Source: a virus
Length of the DNA stretch: 25,686 bases
Direction: 5' to 3' (one strand)
IMG/VR virus record: IMGVR_UViG_3300042456_000433
Location: 1 to 25,686 of that record
Below the pieces are notes generated by a model that did no database searches, was not told the origin of the DNA, and worked only from the letters and a program-made list of their open reading frames with translations. The position numbers and the translations under genes were made by a program. This document shows positions 5,711 to 14,513 of the stretch, piece by piece (positions within the stretch are counted from its first letter, which is position 1; the number at the start of each line of letters is the position of its first letter).

Positions 5711-7458
5711 ATCAGTTCACGTTCTCCGGTGAGGGTCCATGTATCAGAGGCCACCCGTTTAAGAGCCACTACAGCGTAACGCGCCGCGGTCTTCAGTGTT
5801 TCGCTGCTGTTTATGGTCACGCCGCTGGCACCAACGAATGTAATTTGACCGGTGTTGTTCTGCTCGAAGTAGATCTCCGTGTCTGCAGCCCACGTGACCG
5901 AGGCTTGAGTGGGCACGGTGATAGTCACCGCTGTGCTGCTGGTGGTTTGGATGTAGTCGCCTGCATCTCCGAGAACGAGGGTGTACGTCGTGCCGGACTG
6001 GGTACGCACGATGCTGTAGCTGGCCCCGGTGGTCACAGCGGACCATGAAAGCGTTCCGCTGCCGTCCGTCGTCAGTCGGTCGCCGTTGCTGCCGTCGGTC
6101 GCTGGCAGCGTGTACGTCTTGTCCGCGGCGAGGGTGGCCGGAGCTTGCAGCCGTATGTAGTTGGTCCCGTTGTTGGCTGCCTCCTTGAGCTCAAGGTAGG
6201 CACCTACGGAAGCGGTGGCCGCTGTGGTCATGAGCGAAACGAAAGACAGCGTGCCGGAGCCGTTGGTCTGCAGAACCTGTGCGCTCGTGCCATCGGCAGA
6301 AGGGAGCGTATATGTGGTTGTAACTGCAAGTGAGGCCGGTGCTTGAATTGCGATTGAATTGCCGCCGTTTACAGTGGCTTCCGCCAGTGTAATCCTGCCG
6401 CCCGTGATGCCTGCATAATCCGCAATAACAGTGTTCGCTTGCCTTACTCCATCCGACTCAATTATCAATATCTCATAGACGCCGTTGACGATATTCAGGT
6501 TCTCGCCGTTCAAATCAATTTCCCTAACTGCGGATAGCGTGACGTCGTCGTCATCGAGCCGCGCGCTGTCGAGCGTGATGGTGTCGGTGGTGGCGTTGGT
6601 GGTGATGGTCATGCCACCGGCTGCTGCAAGTGTCAGCGTGTCTGTGGTGCTGTCTGCCACGACGTTCGACTGCGTAGCTACGGCGATAGTGCCGAAGGTG
6701 TTAGGCGCCGTCACGCTGTTCGTGATTGTGACCGTGTCCGTCGTCGCGTTAGTGGTAATTGTTACCCCCGTTCCTGCAACGAGGGTAAGAGTGTCCCCTG
6801 TAGAGTCCGCTTCCACCGTTGTCTGCCCAGCTACCGCCACGCTGCCAAAGGCGTTGGCACCCGTTGCGCTGTTGGTGATGGTCAGGGTGTCGGTGGTCGC
6901 GTTGGTTGTCAGGGTGATCCCGGTGCCAGCTGTAATGGTCAGGGTGTCGGTGCTGCTGTCTGCCACAATGCTCGACTGTCCAGCTACTGCGATGGTCTTA
7001 AAGATGTCGCCAGCTGCTGCCGGAGCTTCTGCCTCCCAGTTGCCGCTCGTGCTGTTGTAGGTCAGCACGTCGCCGTTCGCCACGCCGGTGGTGTCGACGT
7101 CGCTCAGGGCATCTAAAGAGGCACCAATAACACCAGTCGTGTTTTCCACCCACGACATCATGAAGTTGAGGTCGGTGTCGCTGCTGGTCGCGTAAAGGGC
7201 GTCTCCCGCCTCGAGCGGCAGCACGTCGTACAGCAGCTCCGTGCTGACGTCCTGGCTCGTTACTGTCACTCGCTTGATGAGCTCCTCCGCGCCGCCGCTC
7301 TTCTTCAGCTTCAGCGTGGCCGTAGCGTTGGGCGTGGCCTTGTCGCAGTTCACGATGATGGACTTGACCAGCGTGGTCGAGGCGGACGCGGTGAAGAGCG
7401 CCTGCGACGTATTCGTAGTGCTGTTGCTGAAGTTCTTGACCTTGAAGTTGTTCGCCAT
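5707..7458 (-). CDS. Repeat-rich tail fibre protein, 583 aa
   Basis: The N-terminal part (1-110) is beta-rich and probably attaches to the tail. Residues 153 to about 300 hold three tandem 51-residue beta repeats (sharing DTLTL, T-T-N-A-T-T-D and T-I-T-N-S). Residues 366-405 and 432-472 are a second repeat family with QAP, YTLP and SGTLS(W/F), typical of aquatic phage fibres. The C-terminal 480-583 is a fibre-end domain (VTITVP, QITFVGASGVTIN, DTWTLTGE). Composition is dominated by T, S, A and G. The protein would form a trimeric fibre that contacts the host cell. It shares one base with the gene before it (TAATG). Confidence 0.85.
   Translation of the reverse strand: MANNFKVKNFSNSTTNTSQALFTASASTTLVKSIIVNCDKATPNATATLKLKKSGGAEELIKRVTVTSQDVSTELLYDVLPLEAGDALYATSSDTDLNFMMSWVENTTGVIGASLDALSDVDTTGVANGDVLTYNSTSGNWEAEAPAAAGDIFKTIAVAGQSSIVADSSTDTLTITAGTGITLTTNATTDTLTITNSATGANAFGSVAVAGQTTVEADSTGDTLTLVAGTGVTITTNATTDTVTITNSVTAPNTFGTIAVATQSNVVADSTTDTLTLAAAGGMTITTNATTDTITLDSARLDDDDVTLSAVREIDLNGENLNIVNGVYEILIIESDGVRQANTVIADYAGITGGRITLAEATVNGGNSIAIQAPASLAVTTTYTLPSADGTSAQVLQTNGSGTLSFVSLMTTAATASVGAYLELKEAANNGTNYIRLQAPATLAADKTYTLPATDGSNGDRLTTDGSGTLSWSAVTTGASYSIVRTQSGTTYTLVLGDAGDYIQTTSSTAVTITVPTQASVTWAADTEIYFEQNNTGQITFVGASGVTINSSETLKTAARYAVVALKRVASDTWTLTGERELI
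6559..7002 (-). repeat. Three tandem 153-bp fibre repeats
   Basis: Inside the fibre gene, residues 153-203, 204-254 and 255 to about 300 are diverged copies of one 51-residue unit, so the DNA repeats with a 153-bp period. Sequence differences are spread between copies, so this is an old duplication rather than a recent one. Copy number could change by recombination and alter fibre length. Confidence 0.8.
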
Positions 7459-9530
7459 TATCGGAGCTTGTCGAAGGAGATAGGTAAAAATATGGTAAAC
7501 AGTTCCGCGTCCTCGGAAGCGACATTGATGTCAGACGACAGGCTTGCCCCTTGCAGGTTGCTGCTGATTTGCGCCTGTAGTGATTTGCCGCCGCCGTCGC
7601 TGGTGAGGTTTTGGAACCTTGGACCTTTACGGATACGCTCATCTACCGCGACAGTGATGCTGCCGTCCGCCGCGTGCAGCTCGTAAAGCTCAAGGTCTTG
7701 CAGTCGCTCCTTCGCGTAGTAGTTCAGTGTGTACGGCGCATACCTGCGGCCGTCGTAGGTGAAGGTGCTGTACATCTGTGGCACCGTTAGCTCGACCGGC
7801 AGATACGCTTGTCCGCTCTGCCGAAGGCGTGGTGTATTTTGCCCGAAGAGAATTTCGCGCACCCCTAACTCATGCAAATCCTGCGTGCCTGTGGTGACGA
7901 CGGAGCTGGTCCATGTCGTCGGATCGTCCCACGTGGTGCTGCCTGTCTTTACTTCTATGCGTCCTATTGCAATGGTTTCAAATGCGTCCCCGAGGATGAC
8001 GCGCTCCTGCTCGAGGACAGCAGTATTTGAGTTTGCGCTCGTTGCGCTGTATGCCACGGCGTCCTCTGCTTCTCCGCTGTACTGTAGGATGACGTAGGTG
8101 GTGGGTTGAGCTGCGTTGGTTTGGTCGGTATTCACCCCGGCGTCAAGTTCCAGCACATCAAAATAGACGGTAACCTCAAGGCCGGAAAGGTCGGCAGGCA
8201 GCGGCGGGAGGTCGAGCTGGAAGAATTGCGCATCGCCTATGTTGTCGGTAGCCGGGTTCTGTGGCGCACCGCTAATCGTAAACCTGTCGGCAGCGTTGGT
8301 GGTCCAAGACGCAGTTTGCGGAGATGGGTACGTGTAAGGAATTGCCTGCCCGAATGGTGGGAGGTAGGCGGTGGCCGCTGTATTTGTAACCGTGTTTGTT
8401 AAATACCGGTTGCCACATTTGACTTTGAGCTTGATGCGGCGTTGGAAATGGTAGTTGTTTTCCCCAGGGTAGTCACTGTCTTCATTCCACACGTTATGCA
8501 GCAGCAGCCGAAATACTTGGCCGTTGGCATAGTCGAATTCATTGAGCACCACGGTCGTCGTGCCGTGGTCGGCTGGTGCATAGCTGGCAACGAACGCCGG
8601 ACCTGCGTTGTTATGCTCAAATAAGCGCCGCACTTTCTTGAGCGGGAGCTGATACCCGTACTGCCAGCCTCGCAGCTTTTTGATACCGACGCCGATGTCG
8701 ATGTTCGTGCTGACGTTTGAAGCACTCAAATAGTCGCCCTGCTTGTCGTATGCCAAGGCGGAAAGCGTAGCACTTGCCACCTGTTTGCCTACAGGCGTAA
8801 ACCAGAATGTGCCGTTGGCCTGATAGATGCGCGCCCCCAGGCTGATAGCAAATTGTGCCAGGACAAAGGCAGTGTCATAGTAGTTTTTCTGGTCCGTCTC
8901 CTCCTCGTAATTGTAGAAGGTTGCATGCGTCACACGCAAGTTGCTGTAGTAGTCCCCCGTTGTGATGTTGCCAGGCGTGTAGCTTGCCACAGCCCGCAGG
9001 AACGGCGTGTCATTTGCCCATAGCGAAGTGGTACGCAGCTTGGACAGCGCCAGGGTGAGGTGCTTAATAAAGGTAAAACCGAATCCCGCATTGGTGTATG
9101 GCAAGCCGTTGTCGTTGTAGAGGATGTCCTTGAGGTTTGCCAAGTCGTCCGTCGCTCGGATGCGGTTCTCGATAGGATACGCTTGGTCTGCGAGCAAAAG
9201 CTGCTCGGCGAGTATGACGCCGCCCCAGTACATCGTGTCTACACCGTCTGGATCGTACCTAACACTCACCAAGTAGCGCCCTTCGGGGCTTAGGATTAAG
9301 TCGGTAAGAAAGTCGCTGTGGTCACTGTTCTGCTCAATCAACGTGAACTCGAGAAAGCTGCCGATGATAGGCTCGTACCTTGTCTCGACGTTCCCTTCAT
9401 AATTCAGCACAAAGCCGTCTCCACCTATCGTGAAGGGAATGATGGCCCCCGTGTAGGTGTCGTCGTGGATGTTCACCTGGTACGTCAGTCCCAGGTTGTC
9501 GCTGAATTCGGACTGCAGACGGATGGCCAT
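7458..9530 (-). CDS. Tail tip / baseplate protein, 690 aa
   Basis: The gene lies directly after the tape measure gene, sharing one base with it, the position of distal tail and tail-associated (hub) genes in siphophages. The N-terminal 100 residues form a beta domain (YTGAIIPFTIGGDGFVLNY, then YLVSVRYDPDG and TMYWGGVIL), consistent with a distal-tail-like ring domain fused to a larger hub. The middle (200-400) has many aromatic residues, and the C-terminal part has LYELHAADGSITVAVDE and ends FLPISFDKLR. No lysozyme or peptidase motif is visible. Assignment rests on order and layout; sequence similarity to a named family is not clear to me. Confidence 0.72.
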   Translation of the reverse strand: MAIRLQSEFSDNLGLTYQVNIHDDTYTGAIIPFTIGGDGFVLNYEGNVETRYEPIIGSFLEFTLIEQNSDHSDFLTDLILSPEGRYLVSVRYDPDGVDTMYWGGVILAEQLLLADQAYPIENRIRATDDLANLKDILYNDNGLPYTNAGFGFTFIKHLTLALSKLRTTSLWANDTPFLRAVASYTPGNITTGDYYSNLRVTHATFYNYEEETDQKNYYDTAFVLAQFAISLGARIYQANGTFWFTPVGKQVASATLSALAYDKQGDYLSASNVSTNIDIGVGIKKLRGWQYGYQLPLKKVRRLFEHNNAGPAFVASYAPADHGTTTVVLNEFDYANGQVFRLLLHNVWNEDSDYPGENNYHFQRRIKLKVKCGNRYLTNTVTNTAATAYLPPFGQAIPYTYPSPQTASWTTNAADRFTISGAPQNPATDNIGDAQFFQLDLPPLPADLSGLEVTVYFDVLELDAGVNTDQTNAAQPTTYVILQYSGEAEDAVAYSATSANSNTAVLEQERVILGDAFETIAIGRIEVKTGSTTWDDPTTWTSSVVTTGTQDLHELGVREILFGQNTPRLRQSGQAYLPVELTVPQMYSTFTYDGRRYAPYTLNYYAKERLQDLELYELHAADGSITVAVDERIRKGPRFQNLTSDGGGKSLQAQISSNLQGASLSSDINVASEDAELFTIFLPISFDKLR

Positions 9531-11749
9531 TAGTATTTGGTGCGGTTACGGTTGAACGTGGTGCGCTCATTGCTGATGACCAAGTCGCGCCCCTGTAATC
9601 TCCCAGTGACGGTTACGTTGGCGTTGCTCTGCCCGGCTCCTGCCATCTGCAGGAACTCCCCCATGCGCTCAAACGGGATGATAGCCTCTTTGCCTGACTG
9701 GTTATCTCCGACCATAGCTAACATGGGACCGGTAGTTAATCCTCCCTGCGCAAAGGCAGGTACGCTGCCTCCTCCGGCGCTCTGTAAGGCTGTTTTTGCG
9801 TACGTTCCCAAAGCCACCAGAGCGATACCTGCGATAAGAGCGACTGCAGGGTTGAGGCTTTCGAGCGACTTGCGTATGCCTTTGATTGTGATACCCACGC
9901 CAATGGCAATCTCTCCAACTTGTACGGCGAGGTCGGCCAACGTGTTGAGCACCATGCGCCCCAAGCCTTCCATGCCTTTTCCCGTTGCGAGGGTTTGCCC
10001 CAGCATCTTGGAGAAGTTGATAGTCATGCTTTCCGCAGCCTGTTCGATAGCCTGCTCTACAGCTGCGCCAAAACTCTGCGCGGCGTCTCGTGCTCTGTTG
10101 TAAGCGTCCACCATGCGCTCCGCTCCTTCGATAGCCTCTTCCGGTATGAACTCCTCCGGCAGCTCCAGCTCCATCAAGTTCATCGGTGACTCACCAGCGG
10201 GTGTCTTTCCCAGGATAGCCTCCGCCACCGACGGCCCTTCGCCAAGGTCGGCGAGCGTCAGGGCCGTGTTAGCCATCTCCTCGTTCAGGTCTTCCAGCGC
10301 CTGCTGCTCTGCCATGTAGGCAGCGGTTGTCCGCTTAAATGCCTCGTATGCTTTTTCGCGTGCGGTGACGTTGCTGCCAACGGCCACCGTGTTATCTTCT
10401 TGTGCGCTCGTGTTCGCCTGTAGGGTGGCCGCGTCCTTCTGCCCTTGCAGCTGCTGCTGTATAGCCGCCTGCCGTTGCCGGGTCAGGCTTGCGATGTTGT
10501 CGCGTAGCTGCTTGTCTAAAGAGTTCAGAGCATCTGCACTGCGTTGGACATCTTGCGGCACATCCTTACCTGCAGCCGCCCATGATGCCACTGCCTGCGC
10601 GTTCGCTTGGACGAGCCGGTAGTTTTCGCGCCATTGCGCGTTGGCATTTGCCAGCTCTTGGTCGATGAGCTGCAAGGCTTCGCGGCCTTGCTTGCCTGCT
10701 ATCGTGCGATCGAAATCTTCCTTGGCTTTGCGCGCCTTGTCCGTCTCGCTCTTGTAGAGGACCATGGCACCCACCAGCACGCCCACAGCAGCGGCGGCAG
10801 CGACGTAGGGGTTGGCGAGGATGGAAAGGTTCAGGCCGAGCTGCGCCGTCTTGGCCGCCAGGAGCGCGCCCTTGATAGTGGTGTAGGCGTTGATGAGACC
10901 GGCGACTGCAATCAGCGTGGGGCCGAGTACGGCGAGCAGGCCGCCGATGACGAGCACTGTGGTCTTGGTCTCGTCGCTCCATCCTTTGATGCTATCCACC
11001 ACCTGACGGACGAAACCGACAAACGGCTTGAGCGCGTCGTTGATGATAGCGCCAAAGTCCTCGGACAGGTTGCCTACCTCGTTGGCGAGCTGCGTGTAGG
11101 GGTCGACGTTGGCCGCTGCCTCCGCTGCTCCGCCGAACTGCGTTTCCAGCTCTTGCAGGATGATGGTCTGCGCACCAGCTACGTCCCCCGATTCCTGCAG
11201 AGCTTCGATTTGCGCTTTCTGTTCTGCGGTGAACTGCACCCCGGCGCGGCCCAATGCTTTGACGCCTTTGATTGGGTCGTTTAAAGCCTTGCCTACCTGC
11301 ACTGACGCGCTCGTCAGGTCCGTGCCCAAACGGGTCGACAGGTTGAGGATGGCCACCTGCGCCTTGTCGAACTCGGTGCCGGTGACGTTGGTGAAGGTGA
11401 GGAGGTTGGCCGTGACCTCCTTGAGGATTTGGTCGTCGTCGTACAGGCTGATACGCTGCAGTCCGGCGGCCATCTCTTCCAGCTGTGCCACGCTCCGCCC
11501 GGCAGCACCACCCGTCGACTGGACGGCGGCCTCTACCTGTGCGATGGCCTTGGCACTGTCCACCGCATTCTTTGTGGCGATGGCTCCGAATGCGGCGATG
11601 GGTGCGGTGAGTCCGATGGATAAGGACTTGCCCAGGTCGTTCATCCTGCCTGCCGTATCGCGCAGTCGTTTCGTGGCGCCGTCAAGAGCTTTGTCCAGCT
11701 CTTTGGTGTTGGCGCCAAATATGATATTGAGGATTGCGTCTTTAGCCAT
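9530..11749 (-). CDS. Tape measure protein, 739 aa
   Basis: The protein sets tail length and is carried inside the tail tube. Typical features are an N-terminal helical region (LDKALDGATKRLRDTAGRM), the conserved prophage tail-length block around residues 85-200 (LLTFTNVTGTEFDKAQVA and GKALNDPIKGVKALGRAGV), three hydrophobic segments (about 270-300, 312-335 and 650-675), and the usual glycine-rich C-terminal motif FAQGGLTTGPMLAMVGD followed by EAIIPFERM. By the usual 0.15 nm per residue it predicts a tail near 110 nm. It overlaps the frameshifted chaperone end by 8 bases. Confidence 0.92.
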   Translation of the reverse strand: MAKDAILNIIFGANTKELDKALDGATKRLRDTAGRMNDLGKSLSIGLTAPIAAFGAIATKNAVDSAKAIAQVEAAVQSTGGAAGRSVAQLEEMAAGLQRISLYDDDQILKEVTANLLTFTNVTGTEFDKAQVAILNLSTRLGTDLTSASVQVGKALNDPIKGVKALGRAGVQFTAEQKAQIEALQESGDVAGAQTIILQELETQFGGAAEAAANVDPYTQLANEVGNLSEDFGAIINDALKPFVGFVRQVVDSIKGWSDETKTTVLVIGGLLAVLGPTLIAVAGLINAYTTIKGALLAAKTAQLGLNLSILANPYVAAAAAVGVLVGAMVLYKSETDKARKAKEDFDRTIAGKQGREALQLIDQELANANAQWRENYRLVQANAQAVASWAAAGKDVPQDVQRSADALNSLDKQLRDNIASLTRQRQAAIQQQLQGQKDAATLQANTSAQEDNTVAVGSNVTAREKAYEAFKRTTAAYMAEQQALEDLNEEMANTALTLADLGEGPSVAEAILGKTPAGESPMNLMELELPEEFIPEEAIEGAERMVDAYNRARDAAQSFGAAVEQAIEQAAESMTINFSKMLGQTLATGKGMEGLGRMVLNTLADLAVQVGEIAIGVGITIKGIRKSLESLNPAVALIAGIALVALGTYAKTALQSAGGGSVPAFAQGGLTTGPMLAMVGDNQSGKEAIIPFERMGEFLQMAGAGQSNANVTVTGRLQGRDLVISNERTTFNRNRTKY

Positions 11750-12409
11750 CTTTCCTGTTGAGTGCTTGGCTCATCTTGTCGAAGAGCTGGGTGTGCTTGG
11801 CCGTGATCTTGGGCGAGGCTGACTTCTTGCGAGACGATGCGTAAGGATTGAAGTCCGACCACTCGTATGCGCGTGAATTCTTTGCTCGGTGGATATTCGC
11901 CAGCATTGCCATGACGGCACTGGTGTGCATCCACTGGAGCTCGTCTCTGAATTCATAGGAGCGCAGAATAATCATTACCTCTCCGAAGGTACTGCTCCAG
12001 AAAATAGAAGGGTCCTTGCCGCGCTCAAGCCAAGCGACGTACAAGGACCTCATGTCGAACGGCTCACCTTTGCCGCTCTCTCCGCTTACTTTTTTTTTGT
12101 GTCCAGCTGCAAAGCGGTGAGCACGTCCCTGCTCACGTCGTCCCAGCTGACCGAACCGAAGAGCGCCGCGAACTTGGGGAAGTTCAGCGGCAGCTCTCGG
12201 TCGGTAAGGATGGCCTGTGTCCTGACTCCCGCCCATACCAGCTTCGGGAGGTTTGCCAGGGCTTTCTGCTCCAAGAGTTCCTGCAATTGGTCCAGCTGTG
12301 CGCCTTCCTCTTCGAGGAAGAGGTTAAGTGCGTAGAGGTTGAGACAGACGTCCACCGTGAGGTCGTCCGTCAATTGCAGCGAGAACTTGCCTTGGAGCTT
12401 GTTAGCCAT
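11742..12409 (-). CDS. Tail assembly chaperone GT fusion made by -1 frameshift, about 222 aa
   Basis: This is the frameshifted product of the G-type chaperone gene: about 107 residues in the first frame, then about 115 residues in the -1 frame starting VSGESGKGEPFD and ending FDKMSQALNRKDG. The downstream open frame has no good start of its own; its coding-like sequence begins right at the slippery A tract (12098-12090). The arrangement and place, between major tail protein and tape measure, match the G/GT pair of lambda-like phages, in which the fusion recruits tail tube subunits to the tape measure. Ribosomes that do not shift end at TAA 12086-12088 and make G only. Confidence 0.82.
12086..12409 (-). 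CDS. Tail assembly chaperone G-like, 107 aa
   Basis: The protein is short and begins MANKLQGKFSLQLTDDLTVD, with a helical body (LYALNLFLEEEGAQLDQLQ) and the end LQLDTKKK immediately before TAA. The ATG shares a base with the major tail protein stop (TAATG). Its place, size and the slippery run at the stop identify it as the unshifted tail chaperone, which keeps the tape measure protein soluble during tail assembly. It should be made in excess over the GT form. Confidence 0.82.
   Translation of the reverse strand: MANKLQGKFSLQLTDDLTVDVCLNLYALNLFLEEEGAQLDQLQELLEQKALANLPKLVWAGVRTQAILTDRELPLNFPKFAALFGSVSWDDVSRDVLTALQLDTKKK
12087..12098 (-). promoter_or_regulatory. -1 ribosomal frameshift slippery site (nine A)
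   Basis: On the minus strand the G frame reads ACA AAA AAA AAG TAA; a -1 slip reads AAA AAA AAA GTA instead and avoids the stop. The run of nine A (12098-12090) is a strong slippery sequence. The TAA directly after it may pause the ribosome. A GC-rich segment lies just downstream (from about 12085), though I cannot assign a defined stem by eye. Confidence 0.8.
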
Positions 12410-12927
12410 TACGTGTTCAGGTTAAATACAGCCTTCGAAGTGTCGAGGACAGCCTTGTAGATCGTGCCGTCGCCTTCAAAGTTAACAGAGAAAGAGGCCA
12501 CTTCGTTCAAGCCAGCCGTTTCTTCGTAGCTGGTGATGTACGCCTTGCCCCAGTACATGAGGTCGCCGTCGAGACCGGTGGTCCATGCCACCTTTACTTT
12601 CGTCTTGGCTTTCCACAGGGTGAAGAGGTCGGCAGCGCTTCGGACTGTTGCACTCAAGCCGTACTCGACAAGACCGTCGGCGGTCATGGTCCACGACAGC
12701 GAAGAGGTCAGGATTTCGCGTTCGCCGTCGTTGTCTTTGGTCGTCGCGTCGATGACCTCCATGGAGCCGCTGAAGGTGCCGGAGGTGGCGCAGGCAACAA
12801 TCTCCCAGGTGTCGTTCTCGGAAGTGTTGTTGCCGTAGGTGTTGCCGCTGAAGGTGCCGCTGTCGGCGCTTTCGTTGGAGATGAAGATACCGATCGCGTT
12901 GGAGCGGATTTTACCGGTGGTTGGCAT
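12409..12927 (-). CDS. Major tail protein (tail tube), 172 aa
   Basis: The protein is a beta-rich tail tube subunit of the TP901-1/lambda V type. Typical parts are GIFISNESADSG (about 13-24), a long beta-hairpin region (TWEIVACATSGTFSGSMEVI), LTSSLSWTMTADGLVEYG, a two-helix insert (SAADLFTLWKAKTKVKVAW), and the end VASFSVNFEGDGTIY. Its place directly before the G/GT chaperone genes is the usual order. It shares one base with the next ATG. The gene lies 3 bases after the glycosyltransferase-like gene, so the two are co-expressed. Confidence 0.88.
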   Translation of the reverse strand: MPTTGKIRSNAIGIFISNESADSGTFSGNTYGNNTSENDTWEIVACATSGTFSGSMEVIDATTKDNDGEREILTSSLSWTMTADGLVEYGLSATVRSAADLFTLWKAKTKVKVAWTTGLDGDLMYWGKAYITSYEETAGLNEVASFSVNFEGDGTIYKAVLDTSKAVFNLNT

Positions 12928-12930
12928 GTC

Positions 12931-13644
12931 TTAAAAGTTAAAGGGTTTCAGTTGGGAAAGTTCGGGAAAGTCGCCGACTACCTCCGTGGGAGGGAAGCGG
13001 TCGGGCTTGTTGGCGAAGCCGCGGAAGCTGTTGATGTTCACCTCACTCTTGATGTCCACAATCATCGGCGTCTCGCTCTTGAGCAGGAAGGTGAGCTGGT
13101 CGGTGCAGCGGCTGATGTTGGTACGGAAGCAGGCGTCAAGGCCGCTCATCAGCTCGTACTCGTAGCAGTGGCCTCGGTGCTTCTGGCAGGCTTCCACCAG
13201 CTTCCTCGAGGTGCAGCGTCCGACGTTCGACTGGCCGCGCCCACTGAAGAGGTGTGTCTGTCCGGTCTTGCTGTCGACGATGTAGAAGGCGGCGTGTGCC
13301 ACCCACTGGCGCCCGGCCTTCAGCTCCTTGGCCATCTTCTCTGCCCAGTCGTTGCGCAGGATGTTGTCCGAGCAGTATTCCATCAGGTAGTCGAACTGCA
13401 TATGCCGGAGCATGTAGCGCAGGCCCATCTCGAATTTCCGCCCGACGGGGTGGTTGCCTACCTCGTAGTGGATGTAGTTGCGCTTCTTGCATACTGCCGC
13501 AAGGCCGGGGTCGTCGCCGATGACGCATACTTCCATCTCGATGCCATGCTCGAGGAACTGGCCGCGTACGCGATCGAGTGCGTCCATGGCGATGTTGCGG
13601 ATACGCGGCCGCTTGTAGACCGGGAAGTGTACGGCGATTTTCAT
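12931..13644 (-). CDS. Glycosyltransferase-like (GT-A fold) protein in the tail operon, 237 aa
   Basis: The first 100 residues follow the GT-A layout: MKIAVHFPVYKRPRI, then EVCVIGDDPG (38-47), a helical region and FDYLMEYCSDNILRNDW (84-100), where SDN takes the place of the usual DxD metal motif. The later part (HAAFYIVDSKTG, then YEYELMSGLDACFRTN) could be the acceptor side. The ATG at 13644 overlaps the tail completion gene as ATGA and the next gene, the tail tube, starts right after. A sugar-transferring enzyme here suggests modification of a virion protein or of a host glycan. Without DxD, the metal dependence is uncertain, and a non-catalytic GT-like fold cannot be excluded. Confidence 0.75.
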   Translation of the reverse strand: MKIAVHFPVYKRPRIRNIAMDALDRVRGQFLEHGIEMEVCVIGDDPGLAAVCKKRNYIHYEVGNHPVGRKFEMGLRYMLRHMQFDYLMEYCSDNILRNDWAEKMAKELKAGRQWVAHAAFYIVDSKTGQTHLFSGRGQSNVGRCTSRKLVEACQKHRGHCYEYELMSGLDACFRTNISRCTDQLTFLLKSETPMIVDIKSEVNINSFRGFANKPDRFPPTEVVGDFPELSQLKPFNF

Positions 13645-14513
13645 TTGCTCTTGCGTTGGGTGATGTACCACTGTCCGCCGATGCAGTGCACGGTGATGCC
13701 GTCGTAAGCACGATCCATCGTCGCGGTTGCGCTGCCGTCGATGGTCACGCCGCTGTCGCCTGCGTTGGGATGCAGCACCACCTTCCTTTGGTTGGACAGG
13801 TTTGATCCTGTCTTTACACGGATTTCGCGGCCGGAACTGCTGCCTGCTGCCGGCAAATACAGGTTTGCCGTATGGCTGCCGGATGCGGTTTTGTAGTTTA
13901 GAAATGTCAGGTGGTCATCGGATGCGACGGACAGCGTTTCCCCACCATCCAAATTGACGATTTTCGGTTCGCTGTAAATCGCGCCGTAGATGTTGAGGTC
14001 GCGGGTGGCTGCCCACGTCGAGTTGCTGCTGTTGTATTCGAGGCGACTGTATGCTCCCGGGCTGGTGGCGCTAACGTCGTAGATGTTGTCGAGGTACAGC
14101 TCGCCGAGGTCGGCAAGGGCGGACGGGACGGTGACGTTGTCGCGGACGACGCGCACGTCGTACGTCTGCGTGAGCGTAAACAGGTCGATGGCCTCGAAGA
14201 CGTCGGTGGCCTGGTTGGTCAGACGGATTTCTGCGATGGTATTGCCCCCGTAGCCGTCGAGCGCGGCACGTACCAGCACCGCCAAGGCGTTGGCGTCTTT
14301 GGGCTTGTCCTCGATGATGGTCACCTGCACGGTGTTCGTGTCCATCGTGCTGGTGCTGTCGTGCGTGTCGGCAGGGTCGGTGCTGATTTGCTGCACCACG
14401 ATGGCCGGGATAGTCCCACCTTCGAGCCGAGACAGCGGGTAGATGCGGTCGGCGGTGGTGATGGCCGTGACGTTGGCGTCTGCCTTGAGGATGTCGATGA
14501 CGAGGTTAATCAT
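13641..14513 (-). CDS. Tail completion protein (DUF3168/gp17-like) with extra C-terminal beta domain, 290 aa
   Basis: Residues 1-125 match the small tail terminator family: MINLVIDILKADANVTAITT, IYPLSRLEGGTIPAIVVQQI, TVQVTIIEDK, and LFTLTQTYDVRV. This protein normally ends near residue 125-140 and caps the tail tube. Here a linker (126-180) leads to a beta domain (181-290) with LTFLNYK, NLYLPAA, KVVLHPNAG, VTIDGSATATM and GQWYITQ, a layout otherwise seen at the ends of phage fibres. The fusion would put a fibre-like decoration at the head-tail joint. Both ends use ATGA overlaps. Confidence 0.85.
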   Translation of the reverse strand: MINLVIDILKADANVTAITTADRIYPLSRLEGGTIPAIVVQQISTDPADTHDSTSTMDTNTVQVTIIEDKPKDANALAVLVRAALDGYGGNTIAEIRLTNQATDVFEAIDLFTLTQTYDVRVVRDNVTVPSALADLGELYLDNIYDVSATSPGAYSRLEYNSSNSTWAATRDLNIYGAIYSEPKIVNLDGGETLSVASDDHLTFLNYKTASGSHTANLYLPAAGSSSGREIRVKTGSNLSNQRKVVLHPNAGDSGVTIDGSATATMDRAYDGITVHCIGGQWYITQRKSK

